In this document: positions 34,801 to 44,267 of the stretch, one piece after another | Numbering within the stretch: the stretch's first letter is position 1 | How the letters are laid out: each line of letters opens with the position of its first letter | NCBI GenBank assembly: GCA_035516965.1 | Contig: DATIZR010000087.1 | Span: 1 to 61,839, forward strand | Reading direction: 5' to 3' | Length of the DNA stretch: 61,839 nucleotides | DNA from: Nitrospirota bacterium | Lineage (GTDB): Bacteria > Nitrospirota > UBA9217 | The notes under the pieces: generated by a model | What the model saw: only the letters and a program-made list of their open reading frames with translations | Told to the model about the DNA's origin: nothing | The model's database searches: none | Position numbers and translations under genes: made by a program

Positions 34801-36091
34801 ACTTCGAGTCCTGGCCGCCGATCTCGAAAATAGTGTCGACCAGAGGATCGATGGCGGCCGCGGCCGTTGCCTGGGCCGTGATCTCGTTGCGGACCACGTC
34901 GGCGCCTATCATATCGCCCGTGAGATAGCGGCCCGAGCCCGTGGTCCCCGCGCCCAGGATCCTCACCCGCGATCCGATCTCGGCGCCGACCTCGGCGAGC
35001 CCCTGCTTGACGGCTTCGATGGGCCTGCCCGCAGTTGGCAGATAGCGCTTGGAAAGCACCTGCATCTTCGCATTGATGACGACCACGTTCGTCGAGACCG
35101 AGCCGACATCAACGCCGAGATAGGCATCGATCAGGCCGTCCTTCCCGGGCACCGCGTCATGGTCCGGGTTCGGCAGGATGCCGCGGGGGCGGGCAAGCTG
35201 TGTTGCGCTGGTCCGGGCCGGGCTGCCCAGACCGTCCAGGAAGGCGGCAAAGGCGGCAAAACCGCGATAGGGAACCCTCTGGTCAGGCTGCTGCATGACC
35301 GTGAGGGCCGCGCCGATTGCCCCGGAGGTGCTGAAATGGGGGGGGACGAGGAGATCGGCCCCGGAGAGGCCGAGCACTTCGCGGAAAGCGCGGCCCATGC
35401 CGGGATTGGCCGCCACTCCGCCCAGGAACAGGAGCGGAGCCGGGAACTTCTTCCCCTTGCCGACGGTCGCCTTGAAGTTCCTCGCCATGGCAAAGCAGAG
35501 CCCGGCGACGATATCGAAATCCGGAGTGGCGATCTGCTGGAGATGGATCATGTCGCTCTTGGCGAACACGCTGCATCTGCCGGCGAGGCGGGGGGGCGTT
35601 CCGGATTTAAGGGCGAGTGCGCCGAACTCTTCGATGGTGAGATGGAGGCGCGAGGCCTGCTGGTCGAGGAACGAGCCGGTGCCCGCGGCGCAGGCGCTGT
35701 TCATGGAGAAGTCCTCGATCCTGGCACCGCCGGACCGGGCGTCCCGCGCGAGGTTGATGAGCTTGGCGTCCTCTCCGCCCATCTCGATGATTGTTCTGGC
35801 TGCCGGATGGAATTGTCCCGCGAAGCAGGACTGGGCAAGGACCTCGTTGATGAACCGCGCCCCCAGGGCGCCGGCCGCCTGCTTGCCGCCGCTGCCCGTG
35901 ATGCCGGCCGCGGCGACGCGGTCTTCGGGAATGACGGAGAAAAGGCCTTCGAGCTCCCGCGCCAGCGCCGCCGGTGCATCGCCCTTGATCCTCGTGTAAG
36001 TTTCGGACAGCACGGCCCGGGAGCCGTCGATGAGGGCGGTCTTGATGCTCACGGAGCCGATGTCGATCCCGAGAAAAACCTTGTTCTTCAT
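31880..36091 (-). CDS. Giant CoA-activase-type protein (two BadF domains, DUF2229, dehydratase-like part)
   Basis: A 1,403-residue protein related to activators of 2-hydroxyacyl-CoA dehydratases and benzoyl-CoA reductase. Two ASKHA ATPase modules are in tandem. The first has [15 protein letters not shown], then [15 protein letters not shown] with Cys134, and [10 protein letters not shown] with Cys173. The second repeats both motifs ([15 protein letters not shown] and [11 protein letters not shown]). These Cys pairs normally hold a [4Fe-4S] cluster at a dimer interface; here the two modules could form an internal pair. After them come a Cys-rich DUF2229 part ([12 protein letters not shown]) and a C-terminal part like the dehydratase subunits ([17 protein letters not shown]). 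The substrate is unknown. The frame is open to 36181, but that lies in the promoter; the ATG at 36091 is preferred. Confidence 0.9.
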   Translation of the reverse strand: MKNKVFLGIDIGSVSIKTALIDGSRAVLSETYTRIKGDAPAALARELEGLFSVIPEDRVAAAGITGSGGKQAAGALGARFINEVLAQSCFAGQFHPAARTIIEMGGEDAKLINLARDARSGGARIEDFSMNSACAAGTGSFLDQQASRLHLTIEEFGALALKSGTPPRLAGRCSVFAKSDMIHLQQIATPDFDIVAGLCFAMARNFKATVGKGKKFPAPLLFLGGVAANPGMGRAFREVLGLSGADLLVPPHFSTSGAIGAALTVMQQPDQRVPYRGFAAFAAFLDGLGSPARTSATQLARPRGILPNPDHDAVPGKDGLIDAYLGVDVGSVSTNVVVINAKMQVLSKRYLPTAGRPIEAVKQGLAEVGAEIGSRVRILGAGTTGSGRYLTGDMIGADVVRNEITAQATAAAAIDPLVDTIFEIGGQDSKFISLRDGAVVDFEMNKACAAGTGSFLEEQAERLGIRIRGEFEDRAFRAASPCRFGERCTVFIESDLVHAMNTGSGVEELTAGLAYSIVQNYLNKVVAGKRIGDRIFFQGGVAANRAVVSAFEIITGRPVTVPPHHEVTGAIGAAIIAMREGTGRSTFKGFDLSSRAYTVTTFACAECANRCDIRRVSFTGEKPLFYGSRCEKYDVKRKSSGAAGVPDLFAERERLLLKEPASGPLRPDAPVIGVPRALYVNDFLPFWRTFFAELGYRVVLSDPTNRSLINGALELTVAETCFPAKVALGHVQHLVDRGVDVLFLPSFVRFPETHGHAQNAQACPYAQALPYVARASVRYGRMQVIEPVLHLQDERNFGRSMRELASMLGRSGDAARRAQRRAQEAQEEFLRSAAERGRAVLAGLKPGERALVLVGRSYNTCDPGMNMNLAGKIRDLGVQAIPMDYLPLAGVDLSGHGNMYWRSGQKILAAARIIREHPQLFPVYITNFGCGPDSFITHFFRQEMAGKPFLQLEIDEHSADAGAITRIEAFLDSLSRAGATPPPRAPRAAPGGKGELSRKKVYLPPMADHAHALAAAFRSCGVDAEVLPESDEETVRIGRQHSSGRECYPLALTTGDMIKATRRPGFDPDRSAFFMPTGKGPCRFGQYHRYHRQVLDGLGLEQVEILSPMQDESLHDDVRALDRNFVIMSWRGALAVDMLQKALWERRPYEKEAGAADRVYRTALARVVKAIEGRDDLLPVLREACAEFSAIDAHGPAKPVIGVVGEIYVRSNRFSNEEVVRQIERLGGEAWVAPVSEWLLYITATAKVSAAMSRSWKSLFRAYLTGHVQHREERRLLRGFNGSFRSLHEPSIEKTLDRARPYIHHSFEGEAVLSVGKAIDYISRGVSGIVNVMPFTCMPGTIATAVLKRVREDHDNIPLLNLAYEGQGDSQSLTRLEAFMHQARSFQQGRDERTRTRTRTQKQ

Positions 36092-36148
36092 GAACAATCC
36101 TTGAGTGAGGAAGACGTGAAAGCCCTGGGTGCCGCGAGGATGTTTGTC

Positions 36149-36177
36149 ATTATAGTAAGAATAACAGGCGGAGTCAA
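36149..36177 (-). promoter_or_regulatory. Sigma-70 promoter of the CoA-activase-type gene
   Basis: On the minus strand TTGACT (36172-36177) and a perfect TATAAT (36149-36154) are separated by 17 bases, about 60 bases before the ATG at 36091. Confidence 0.75.
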
Positions 36178-36263
36178 TCACTGACCCCGGGAAAAACAGG
36201 GAGGACGCCGGTCGGCGTGCGGCGAGAACGGGTCAAAACAACTCTGGTAAAAGCCTAAAACAA

Positions 36264-36272
36264 TGTTATAAT
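36264..36272 (+). promoter_or_regulatory. Extended -10 promoter of the DUF4388-DnaJ gene
   Basis: TGT-TATAAT, an extended -10 box with a perfect hexamer, lies 44 bases before the GTG at 36316. No good -35 box is present, as is usual for this class. Confidence 0.55.
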
Positions 36273-36315
36273 GAAAAATCTTTACTGACTCCATCTTCCC
36301 GCCCAAGGGGGGATC

Positions 36316-37872
36316 GTGCCGACGCCGACGGGTGAAATCAGGGACCTTACCATTCCCTGGCTGTTTCAGGGCCTCCGCGCTTCAAATAAAACCGGGACTG
36401 CTGTTTTCGAGCAGGATATCCTGGCCAAGAAGGTCTATTTCGGCAACGGCGACATCCTCTTCGCCTCCTCGAACCGGGATGACGAACGCCTCGGCGAATT
36501 TCTGCTCAAACAGGGCAGGATCACGCAGGCCCAATTCGACACCGCATCGGCCACGGTCATACGGACCAAGAAGAAGCTGGGGGCGGTGCTCTTCGAGGCC
36601 GGCATCCTTTCTCCCAAGGACCTCGTCACCCAGGTCAAGCTCCAGGTAAAGCACATCATCCTGGACCTGTTCAGCTGGCGCGACGGCCGCTACCGATTCG
36701 AGGAAGGCAAGCCCGCGGGCGATGAGGTGATCCCGCTCCAGATGAGCACCGGCAGCCTGATCCTGGAAGGCATCCAGGGGCTGGACTGGCAGATCATCCG
36801 GAAGGGTATCCCTCCCCTGAAGACCTTTCTCCGGCCTGTCTTGGACCCTTCGCTGATCTTCCAGGACGCCCAGCTGAGCGCGGACCAGAGGTCGATCCTG
36901 GCGCTCGTGAACGGGGCCAGGACGATCGAGCAGCTCTGCTCCCTGAGCGGCATTGGCGACTTCAACGCGCTGAAGGCCGTGTACCTGCTGCTGGCGCTCA
37001 AGATGGCCGAGGTCGGCGAGCTCAAATCAGCGGCGGAGCAGAGATTCGTCCACGACGCCGTAGCCGAAGCGGCCAGGGGAGCGGGGAGCGCTGCCGCCTC
37101 TCCCCAGCCCCCTGTCACGAAGACGATGATCCTGGAGGCCTTTAGCGCCCTGAAACGGCAGGACCACTTCGAGGTCCTCGGCGTGGTCCGTACGGCATCC
37201 CCGCAGGAACTGAAGAAGGCGTACTTCAGGCTCGCCAAGATGTATCACCCGGACCGTCATTTCGAGCCGGAAATGGCGGACATGAAGGAGACGCTGGAGG
37301 CGATCTTTTACCGTATCCATGAGGCCTACGAGACGCTCACGAGCGACGAACGCCGAAAGGAGTACGAGCAGAAAAAGGAGACCGAGCAGACCCGTGCCGC
37401 TTACGAGGAAAAGCGCGCCGACGAATATGTGGAGAACTACGCGGAAAAGATGGGCAGGGCAGCCACCTATTTCAATGCGGGCATGAAAGAGTTCAAAGCC
37501 GGGAACTTCTGGGGCGCGGCCGACTCCTTCGCCTGGGCCACCCGCCTCGACCCGGTCAAGGCCCCGTACTTCTATTATTACGCGCTTTCGCTCATGCGGA
37601 TCCCGAGGCGGCGCCACGAGGCGGAGGAGAACCTGAGGAAGGCCATCGAGATCGATCCCCTGAAGACGGAATATCACCTCGACCTCGGCAACCTCTACCT
37701 GAAGGGCGGGCTCAAGGCAAAGGCCATGGAAGCGTTCGAAGGGGGGCTGCGGGCGAACCCGTACGCGGAGAACATCATCGCCGCGATCAAGGCCGCCGGC
37801 GGTGATGTCCCGAAACAGGGCGGGCCGGAGGGGGGCAAGCTCTTCGACAAGATCTTCAAGGACAAGAAGTAG
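36316..37872 (+). CDS. DUF4388, J-domain and TPR protein
   Basis: A 518-residue cytoplasmic protein. The N-terminal DUF4388 (about 1-150) has LTIPWLFQGLRASNKTGTAV and FGNGDILFASSNRDDERLGE. The J domain (about 285-355) contains HFEVLGVVRTASPQELKKAY and the essential HPD (MYHPDRHFEP). At least three TPR-like helices follow (FNAGMKEFKAGNFWGAADSF; KAIEIDPLKTEYHLDLGNLY). The HPD suggests it recruits a DnaK chaperone to a client. Such proteins are frequent in Deltaproteobacteria and Nitrospirota, and their role is not established. Translation starts at GTG behind aagggggg. Confidence 0.88.
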   Translation: MPTPTGEIRDLTIPWLFQGLRASNKTGTAVFEQDILAKKVYFGNGDILFASSNRDDERLGEFLLKQGRITQAQFDTASATVIRTKKKLGAVLFEAGILSPKDLVTQVKLQVKHIILDLFSWRDGRYRFEEGKPAGDEVIPLQMSTGSLILEGIQGLDWQIIRKGIPPLKTFLRPVLDPSLIFQDAQLSADQRSILALVNGARTIEQLCSLSGIGDFNALKAVYLLLALKMAEVGELKSAAEQRFVHDAVAEAARGAGSAAASPQPPVTKTMILEAFSALKRQDHFEVLGVVRTASPQELKKAYFRLAKMYHPDRHFEPEMADMKETLEAIFYRIHEAYETLTSDERRKEYEQKKETEQTRAAYEEKRADEYVENYAEKMGRAATYFNAGMKEFKAGNFWGAADSFAWATRLDPVKAPYFYYYALSLMRIPRRRHEAEENLRKAIEIDPLKTEYHLDLGNLYLKGGLKAKAMEAFEGGLRANPYAENIIAAIKAAGGDVPKQGGPEGGKLFDKIFKDKK

Positions 37873-37886
37873 GACGCGATTCGCGC

Positions 37887-38525
37887 CTACAGCTCTTTCA
37901 ACCCCGTTATCTCGGCGATCCGGCTGTCCGCTTCGTGCTCCCTGCCGGCCTTCAACAGGCCGAGGACGTCGGATTCGACGAGGGTCTGGAAGATCGCCCG
38001 CCGTGCCTGCTCATCGGTCACCTCTTCCCTCAAACGGTCCCTCACCAGCGACATCTTCCGCAGAAAAATATCATACTCGCTTCCGAAGCGCTCCCCGAGC
38101 TCCTGCCGGATCGCTTTCGACAATGCGGGACTTCTGCCTCCCGTCGAGACCGCGATCAGCAGCTCGCCCCGGTCCACCACAGAGGGGACGATAAAGCTGC
38201 TCTCCTCCGGCGGCGACGCAACATTGACCAGCACCTGCCCGTTCCTGCACAGTTGCCCGATATGGCTGTTGATCTGTTCGGAATCCGTTGCCGCGATCAC
38301 GAGGTACGCGCCTGCGATATCCGCGTCCTCGAACGGTCTGGCCTTGTGGGAGATCTTGCCCGACTGCATCAGGGTGCGCAGCCTCGGGGTAAGGGTGGGG
38401 CTTATGATAACGATGTCCGCGCCGGCCTCGAAGAGGGAGAGGGCCTTGCGCTCTGCTACCTTGCCTCCACCGGCGATCAGGCACCTGCGGTCGCGAAGAT
38501 CGAGGAAGACGGGATAGTATCTCAT
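37887..38525 (-). CDS. Precorrin-2 dehydrogenase (siroheme synthesis)
   Basis: A 212-residue protein of the CysG N-terminal / Met8 type, which oxidises precorrin-2 to sirohydrochlorin with NAD and may insert iron. It has the Rossmann start RRCLIAGGGKVAERKALSLF, then VIAATDSEQINSHIGQLC and VNVASPPEESSFIVPSVVDR with STGGRSPALSKAIRQEL. The gene overlaps the end of bamD by 4 bases. Siroheme serves sulfite and nitrite reductases and is a precursor of heme in many anaerobes. Confidence 0.93.
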   Translation of the reverse strand: MRYYPVFLDLRDRRCLIAGGGKVAERKALSLFEAGADIVIISPTLTPRLRTLMQSGKISHKARPFEDADIAGAYLVIAATDSEQINSHIGQLCRNGQVLVNVASPPEESSFIVPSVVDRGELLIAVSTGGRSPALSKAIRQELGERFGSEYDIFLRKMSLVRDRLREEVTDEQARRAIFQTLVESDVLGLLKAGREHEADSRIAEITGLKEL

Positions 38526-39250
38526 GGCGTCCCGATCTTGTGCATCAGCCGCCTGACCTCTCCCGTCATCGAGGGGTATTTTGCGACGAGCGTCTCCAGC
38601 GCACTGCGCGCCTCGGTCTTTTCCCCGAGCGCCAGATGGGCGAGCGCATCGTAGTAGAGGGCGTCCTTTTCCGCGGACGATCCGGGGTAATCCTTGATCA
38701 GCCCGTCGAACCTGCCCGTAGCCGCCCGGTAGGCCATTGTCCGCTGGTAGAACCGCCCGACATACAGCTCATATTCGGACAGCCGGTCGCGGCAGATCGA
38801 GATGTTCTTCGACGCCTCCTCTGCGTAGGCGTTTTTCGGGTACTTCTGCAGGAGCTTCTGGAACTCCCGGAGGGCCGTCTTCGTCGGCTCCGGGTCGCGG
38901 TCGATGGTGGTAAACTGCATGAAGCTGCACATGGCGATCTGGAACTGTGCATAGCCCGCATCCTTGTTCACCGGGTGGTAGTTCAGGAAATTCTGATATT
39001 CCACCAGCGCTTCTTCGTACTTCTCTTCCCCGTAATAGGTGTCGGCGATCCTGAGCATCAGGGCCGCGTCGTAGCTCTTGTCCGGGTTCTTTTCCTGGAT
39101 CTGCTGGTATTCCTTGCGGGCCTTCTCGAAGTTCTCCTTGCGCATGTCGGTTTCGGCGGACTGGAAGGTGCTGACGGGATCGAAGGGCGGCTCCGTCGTC
39201 GCGCATCCGGCGAGCATCACGAGGATCAGTATGGACAGGGTCTGTTTCAT
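38522..39250 (-). CDS. bamD: Outer-membrane assembly lipoprotein BamD
   Basis: A 242-residue lipoprotein with a perfect lipobox (LVMLAGC, Cys16) and five TPR-like repeats, such as NFEKARKEYQQIQEKNPDKS and YEEALVEYQNFLNYHPVNKD. BamD joins BamA in inserting barrel proteins into the outer membrane. Length and repeat layout are standard. The stop overlaps the siroheme gene by 4 bases. Confidence 0.93.
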   Translation of the reverse strand: MKQTLSILILVMLAGCATTEPPFDPVSTFQSAETDMRKENFEKARKEYQQIQEKNPDKSYDAALMLRIADTYYGEEKYEEALVEYQNFLNYHPVNKDAGYAQFQIAMCSFMQFTTIDRDPEPTKTALREFQKLLQKYPKNAYAEEASKNISICRDRLSEYELYVGRFYQRTMAYRAATGRFDGLIKDYPGSSAEKDALYYDALAHLALGEKTEARSALETLVAKYPSMTGEVRRLMHKIGTP

Positions 39251-39334
39251 GGGGGGAGAATGATATTTGATGAGCGCCGGGGGAGCGCATTCCTCTTGAG
39301 ATACGCAGCTTCACTGCGCCACAGCAGACGCGGC

Positions 39335-39364
39335 ACTATAGCATACCGGACTTTTCATTGTCAA
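39335..39364 (-). promoter_or_regulatory. Sigma-70 promoter of bamD
   Basis: On the minus strand TTGACA (39359-39364) and TATAGT (39335-39340) are separated by 18 bases, with a leader of about 80 bases. Confidence 0.65.
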
Positions 39365-39486
39365 TGCTTGAGTGGCGGCGCAGGCGCGCAGGCGATTTAA
39401 AAAATGCTTTTCTCCGCCGCCATCGGAGCCGGAGGAAGACCGCTCATGACCGCTTTCTGCTGTATCTCAAAAATAGCCGCCCCGGA

Positions 39487-39516
39487 TTGACAAGATTATG
39501 TTCGATACGATAGAGT
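39487..39516 (+). promoter_or_regulatory. Promoter candidate of the PAS kinase operon
   Basis: A perfect TTGACA (39487-39492) and a weaker TAGAGT (39511-39516) are separated by 18 bases. It precedes a long leader of nearly 290 bases. Confidence 0.5.
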
Positions 39517-39576
39517 AGTAATAATGTTATTTTCTTTGGAAATATATGCTACTTTTGGTCGGTCAGAGGACTCGTT

Positions 39577-39792
39577 TGGCGTAGCGGGGGACGTGCTGTC
39601 CCGAGCTATAGGGGAGGCAATCTAACTCTCCAGGCCTCCGCCGTGCCGCAGGAAACCGACGAGAAAAGCGCAGACTCCGTGGTAAGAGTTTCTTCCCGAC
39701 GCCCTGCGCGATTGCGCAAGAGAAGGGGAACACTGTAACGTACGCGGCAGGACTGGCAGGAATTTGGAGCCCGCGCAGGGCTATGCGTGCCA
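39577..39792 (+). ncRNA. Possible structured leader RNA of the PAS kinase operon
   Basis: The ends of this 216-base segment can pair: tggc (39577-39580) with gcca (39789-39792) and gtagc (39581-39585) with gctat (39780-39784). Inside are further hairpins, for example ggga/tccc near 39590, ggaggc/gcctcc near 39615-39650 and tgcgc/gcgca near 39705. The right arm covers a GTG at 39787, an alternative start of the kinase. No known riboswitch consensus was recognised. The rest of the 560-base gap (39251-39810) holds only the two divergent promoters. Confidence 0.3.
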
Positions 39793-39810
39793 GACTGTAA
39801 ACGGACAACC

Positions 39811-42336
39811 ATGGAACGGAAAAAAAAGTCCATCAAACATCCGAAATCAAACAAGAGCCCCGGGAAGAAGAATACGACAAGCCGCAGCACGCACGCATCC
39901 ACGCAAAGCACGGCTGTCGGATCGAGGGACCTGATCCCTGGAGAACAAGCCCGGTTGATCGAGGACCTGAGGACTCGCGGCATCGATCTCGACATGCAGA
40001 GCGAGGAGCTCAGGGCAATCCGGGCGGAGCACACCAGGCGAAAGAGAGCCGAGGAAGAGCTGCTGCGCAGTGAGGCCATCCTGAAACAGGCCGGACAAAT
40101 GGCGGGCCTCGGCGCCTGGGACCTGAAGATCTCGAACTTCGACGACCTCAACGCCAACCCGCTGAGCTGGTCCGATCAGGTGTACCGTATTTTCGGCTAC
40201 GAGCCGGGTGAAGTGGCTGTTACGAATGACCTGTTCTTCCAGCGGGTCCATCCCGACGACCGCCGGAAGATCAGCGATGCCGTCTCCCGGGCGATCGCCC
40301 TGAAGCAGCCATACAGCATAGAGCACCGCATCATCCGGCCTGACGGCGTGGAACGAGTTGTCTTGGAGCATGCTGAGATCATGTTCGATGACAGGGGCCG
40401 TCCGGTTCGCATCATCGGCGCGGTCCAGGATGTCACCGGACGCAAGCGGATCGAGGAGTCGCTGCGCGCCAGCGAAGAGCGCTACCGCTCCTATGTTGAA
40501 GTTACCGGGCAACTGGGCTGGACGACCGACGCCAAGGGAGCTGTCGTGGAAGATCTTCCCGCATGGCGGGCATATACCGGACAGACCTTTGATGAGATCA
40601 AGGGCCTGGGATGGTTGAACGCACTTCACCCGGACGACCGTGAGGAGGCGGCGCTGAAATGGGAAAAGGCCGTGTCGGAAAAAAGCAGCTACGAGGCCGA
40701 ATGCCGCTTTCGGCGGTACGACGGGGTTTACCGGTATTTCCTGGACCGCGGTATCCCGGTGTTCCGCGAGGATGGCAGCATCCGGGAATGGGTGGGGACG
40801 TGCACTGATATAACCGACCGGAAACAGGCAGAGGAGACGCTCCGGCGGGCCAATGAAGACCTTGAAGCGCGCGTCCGGGAGAGGACAGCCCGGCTGCTGG
40901 AGCAGACCCGGATCCTGGAGTCCTTTTTCCGGCACACCCAGACCTGCCTCGTGTTCCTCGACTGCGACTTCAATTTCATCCGGGTCAACGAGGCCTATGC
41001 CCGCGCCTGTTCACGCCCGGTTTCGGACTTCATCGGCCGCAATCATTTCTCGGACTATCCTTCCGATGAGCTCAAGGCAAGGTTCCAGAAGGTCATCGAC
41101 ACCGGGGAGCCCTACGCCGCTTTCGGAAGACCCTTCGTCTTCCCCGACCACCCGGAACGGGGTACGACATACTGGGACCTGTCCGTTGCTCCCATCACCG
41201 GCGTCGACAACGAAGTGGAGCTCCTGATCTTTTCGCTGGTCAATGTCACTGAGCGCAAAGGAGCGGAGGAGGCGAACCTCCGCCTCGCCGCTGCCGTGGA
41301 ATCCGCCGCGGACGGCGTGGTCATCACCGATGGGGCGCGGGGGATGATCCAGTACGTCAATGGCGCCTTCGAGCAGATCACCGGCTGGTCCCGCGACGAG
41401 ATCCTGGGCCGCACCCTGCACCTGCTCGACAGCGGCCGCCATGATGAGCGGTTCTATGCGGACCTCCGGGAATCGCTCAAACGCGACGGCGTCTGGCGGG
41501 GCAGGCTCATCAGCCGGAAGAAGGACGGGACCCTGTACCACGAGGACACCACCCTGGCGATGGCCCGGGACGCCGGGGGAAAGGTCGTCAACTACGTGTC
41601 GGTGAAGCGCGACGTGACCGAACGGCTCAGGCTCGAATCCATCGCCGAGGCGGTCAATACCATGGACAGCATCGGCTACATCTTCGCCGGCCTCAGGCAC
41701 GAGATCGGCAATCCCATCAACTCCGCGAAGTCGATCCTGTCCGTGCTCCGGCACAAGGTGGATACGGCATCGCCCGAACGCGTGGGCAACTATGTCGACC
41801 GCGCCCTCACCGAGATCGGCCGCGTCGAGACGCTCCTGCAGCATTTCAGAAACTTCAATCTCTATGAAACACCCAGGATCCAGAAGCTGGACGCGGCGTC
41901 CTTTCTCGGCAAGCTCCGGGACCTGCTCGGCGAAGACTTTGCGTCGAAGGGCATAGCTCTTTCGCTCCGGATCGGGCCGGGGGCGGAATGGATCACGGCC
42001 GATCCCCGCGCGCTCCACCAGGTGCTGCTGAACGTCATCACGAACGCGGTTGACGCGGTCGAGGGCCGCCCTGACCCGCGCATCGACATCACCGCGATCG
42101 CGCCGGCCGGACAGACCGTGATCCGCGTGGCGGACAACGGGCGGGGCATGACCGCGGAGCAGCGGCAGAGCCTTTTCAAGCCGTTCTACACCACGAAGCC
42201 GCGCGGCACCGGCATCGGCCTCATGATCTCGCGGAAAATGATGGCAAAAATGAACGGTACGATCGAGATCACGAGCGTCCCGGACCAGGGGACGACGGTA
42301 GACATCTCCCTGCAGGAGGTGACGCATGGCTCGTGA
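39811..42336 (+). CDS. Cytoplasmic histidine kinase with four PAS domains
   Basis: An 841-residue soluble sensor kinase. After a basic start (RKKKSIKHPKSNKSPGKKN) and a short coiled coil come PAS domains at about 75-200, 215-345, 365-485 and 490-610, each ending in a DVT.RK-type linker (VQDVTGRKRIEE, CTDITDRKQAEE, VNVTERKGAEE, KRDVTERLRLES). The kinase core has His630 in FAGLRHEIGNPINSAKSIL and an ATPase domain with DNGRGM and GTGIGLMIS. No membrane segment is seen, so the signal is cytoplasmic. A GTG at 39787 is an alternative start; neither has a clear ribosome-binding site. It overlaps the NtrC-type gene by 11 bases, its evident partner. Confidence 0.9.
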   Translation: MERKKKSIKHPKSNKSPGKKNTTSRSTHASTQSTAVGSRDLIPGEQARLIEDLRTRGIDLDMQSEELRAIRAEHTRRKRAEEELLRSEAILKQAGQMAGLGAWDLKISNFDDLNANPLSWSDQVYRIFGYEPGEVAVTNDLFFQRVHPDDRRKISDAVSRAIALKQPYSIEHRIIRPDGVERVVLEHAEIMFDDRGRPVRIIGAVQDVTGRKRIEESLRASEERYRSYVEVTGQLGWTTDAKGAVVEDLPAWRAYTGQTFDEIKGLGWLNALHPDDREEAALKWEKAVSEKSSYEAECRFRRYDGVYRYFLDRGIPVFREDGSIREWVGTCTDITDRKQAEETLRRANEDLEARVRERTARLLEQTRILESFFRHTQTCLVFLDCDFNFIRVNEAYARACSRPVSDFIGRNHFSDYPSDELKARFQKVIDTGEPYAAFGRPFVFPDHPERGTTYWDLSVAPITGVDNEVELLIFSLVNVTERKGAEEANLRLAAAVESAADGVVITDGARGMIQYVNGAFEQITGWSRDEILGRTLHLLDSGRHDERFYADLRESLKRDGVWRGRLISRKKDGTLYHEDTTLAMARDAGGKVVNYVSVKRDVTERLRLESIAEAVNTMDSIGYIFAGLRHEIGNPINSAKSILSVLRHKVDTASPERVGNYVDRALTEIGRVETLLQHFRNFNLYETPRIQKLDAASFLGKLRDLLGEDFASKGIALSLRIGPGAEWITADPRALHQVLLNVITNAVDAVEGRPDPRIDITAIAPAGQTVIRVADNGRGMTAEQRQSLFKPFYTTKPRGTGIGLMISRKMMAKMNGTIEITSVPDQGTTVDISLQEVTHGS

Positions 42337-43705
42337 CAGCAAGAGGACGCTCCTGATCATCGACGATGAAGAGACGTTCTGCATCGCGGTGAAGGATTAC
42401 CTCGAGAGCGATGCGCTCATGGTGATGACCGCCCATACCGGAGCGGAGGGGCTGGCCGTCTGCGCGCGGATGCAGATCGACATCGTCCTGCTGGACCAGC
42501 GGCTCCCGGACGGCAATGGTTACGACCTCGTCCCCTCTATCCTCGGCAAGAACGACCAGGCAAAGATCATCTTCATCACGGCCTATCCCTCCTTTGAAAA
42601 CGCCAGGCAGGCCGTCCGCGCGGGCGCTCACGATTACCTGTCGAAGCCCCTCGACCTGGAAGAGCTCAAGACCGTGGTCGACTCCCTGCTGCACACCCTG
42701 GACCTGGAGCAGGTGGCGCAACTGCACGCCTATGAGCAGGACCGCGAACGGAGGGCCGCCGTGCTGATCGGCGGCGGTGGCGGGCTCGCCGGGATCATGC
42801 CGCTGATGGAATCCGCTTCGCGGTCCGGCGCACCGGTCCTCATCACCGGAGAAACGGGGACGGGCAAGAGCCTTGTTGCGAAAATGATTCACTTCCAGAG
42901 CACCCAGTCCCGCGCGCCCTTCGTCAGCATCAACTGCGCCACCCTGCCCGAGAACCTCGTCGAGTCGGAGCTCTTTGGGTATGAGCGGGGGGCGTTTACC
43001 GGGGCTGTATCCGCAAAGAAGGGGCTCTTCGAAATGGCCGACGGCGGGACGATTTTTCTGGACGAGATCGGCGAAATGCCGCTCCAGCTTCAGTCGAAGC
43101 TCCTGCACGTCATTGACGACGGCGAAGTGCGGCGACTGGGCGGCACGGCGTCAAGGAATGTGAAGGTCCGCGTCATCGCCGCCACCAATGCCGAGCTGAA
43201 GAGCAGCCTGGGCAGTACCTTCCGCAAGGACCTCTACTACCGCCTGGGAGTACTCCAGATTCACATGCCTCCCCTGCGGGAACGGAGGCAGGACATTGCG
43301 TCCCTGTGCGATTACCTGTTGAAGGAGTTTCCCGGGGGGAAGCTGCTGTCCATCCCGGATGACGAGATGGCTCGTCTCACGGCATACGACTGGCCCGGCA
43401 ACATCCGGGAGTTGAGGAACATCCTGGAACGGGCATTTCTCATGCGGCACTCGGGCGAACTCCGGCCTTCTTTGCTCCTGGATCGCCCCGCAGAAGCGGC
43501 GAAGCCCGCGTTTCACCCGGGAGAGACATTGCCGGAGAGTACGGGCATCACGCTGGACGAAGCTGAAAAGCGGGCAATTGCCGATGCCCTTCGCAGGCAT
43601 TCGGGGAAACTGAGCAGGACAGCCCAAGCCCTCGGGACGTCTCTTTCCACTTTGAAAAGACGTATAAAGAGGTATGGCCTCGGCAGGGAAACGGGGCCAT
43701 ACTGA
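42326..43705 (+). CDS. Sigma-54-dependent response regulator, NtrC family
   Basis: A 459-residue activator. The receiver (1-120) has the acidic pair (IIDDEE) and Asp57 (IVLLDQRLPD). The AAA+ domain has Walker A GETGTGKS at 175-182, the sigma-54 contact loop GAFTGA at 222-227, and GTIFLDEIGEMPLQLQSKLL as Walker B region. The C-terminal Fis-type helix-turn-helix is RRHSGKLSRTAQALGTSLS and KRRIKRYGL. It is coupled to the PAS kinase. The sigma-54 promoter at 30660 is a possible target, but that link is inference. Confidence 0.95.
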   Translation: MARDSKRTLLIIDDEETFCIAVKDYLESDALMVMTAHTGAEGLAVCARMQIDIVLLDQRLPDGNGYDLVPSILGKNDQAKIIFITAYPSFENARQAVRAGAHDYLSKPLDLEELKTVVDSLLHTLDLEQVAQLHAYEQDRERRAAVLIGGGGGLAGIMPLMESASRSGAPVLITGETGTGKSLVAKMIHFQSTQSRAPFVSINCATLPENLVESELFGYERGAFTGAVSAKKGLFEMADGGTIFLDEIGEMPLQLQSKLLHVIDDGEVRRLGGTASRNVKVRVIAATNAELKSSLGSTFRKDLYYRLGVLQIHMPPLRERRQDIASLCDYLLKEFPGGKLLSIPDDEMARLTAYDWPGNIRELRNILERAFLMRHSGELRPSLLLDRPAEAAKPAFHPGETLPESTGITLDEAEKRAIADALRRHSGKLSRTAQALGTSLSTLKRRIKRYGLGRETGPY

Positions 43706-43994
43706 CCCTTCAAGTTGACCCCGCATTGCTCCCTTTGAACTTCTCTTTTTTTTCCTCCGATTGTATTCTGAATAAAATCAAAGCCAAAAAAAAGGCACAC
43801 GGTTTGCTTTTCCATGAAAGTATGTGCATTCTTATCACGAAATGGTCCGCGGCTGGACTGAGGCTGGAATGTGCATCCCGGATAGCCACCAGGTCCTGAA
43901 GGCGCGGTTTTCTGCCGGCCTGATGTGGTCATTATGATATTCAATTATCCGGAGACATCCCGCAATGCCTGTTCCTCGCTGCAAGGAGCGAGCC

Positions 43995-44267
43995 ATGAAC
44001 TGTCCCTTTCTAAGTCAAGACGACTTCAAGCCCTGCGCAGCCACCGAAGAGCGATACGTACCCAGCGAGTTTCAGAGGGACCAGTACTGCACCGGCAGAT
44101 GGCACACCCTTTGCCCCTTTTATCGCATTCGACAGCAGGGAGGATGGCGGAAGCCTCAGACGGCTGGGCCGATATCCGAGCGTGAAGGGGCAGTGCGCAC
44201 GCAACGGCTGGCTGCGGCCCCGGGTATTGAGCAGAAAACAGGAAGCTCCGGCGGGAGGTGCTCATGA
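43995..44267 (+). CDS. Small Cys-rich protein of unknown function
   Basis: A 90-residue protein whose first 45 residues hold five Cys in a tight pattern: MNCPFLSQDDFKPCAATEER, then DQYCTGRWHTLCPFYRI. The spacing C-P-F-L...C...Y-C...H..C-P-F-Y looks like a metal or iron-sulfur site, and I recall similar small proteins near signalling genes in related bacteria. The C-terminal half is less ordered. The ATG at 43995 follows aaggagcg; an ATG at 43965 in the same frame is weaker. Its stop overlaps the next start (ATGA), so it is coupled to the receiver protein. The 289 bases before it hold no clear feature. Confidence 0.65.
   Translation: MNCPFLSQDDFKPCAATEERYVPSEFQRDQYCTGRWHTLCPFYRIRQQGGWRKPQTAGPISEREGAVRTQRLAAAPGIEQKTGSSGGRCS

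Noticed and set aside
34397-36184. 595-codon open frame on the plus strand (and another at 31883-33598)
   Set aside because: Both are antisense to the CoA-activase gene, which has intact motifs in two modules, a promoter and a start. The composition of the plus-strand products is typical of shadows.
39577-39792. 6S RNA or a known riboswitch in the PAS kinase leader
   Set aside because: The closing stem is short and I could not match the consensus of 6S RNA, cobalamin, TPP, SAM or cyclic-di-GMP elements.
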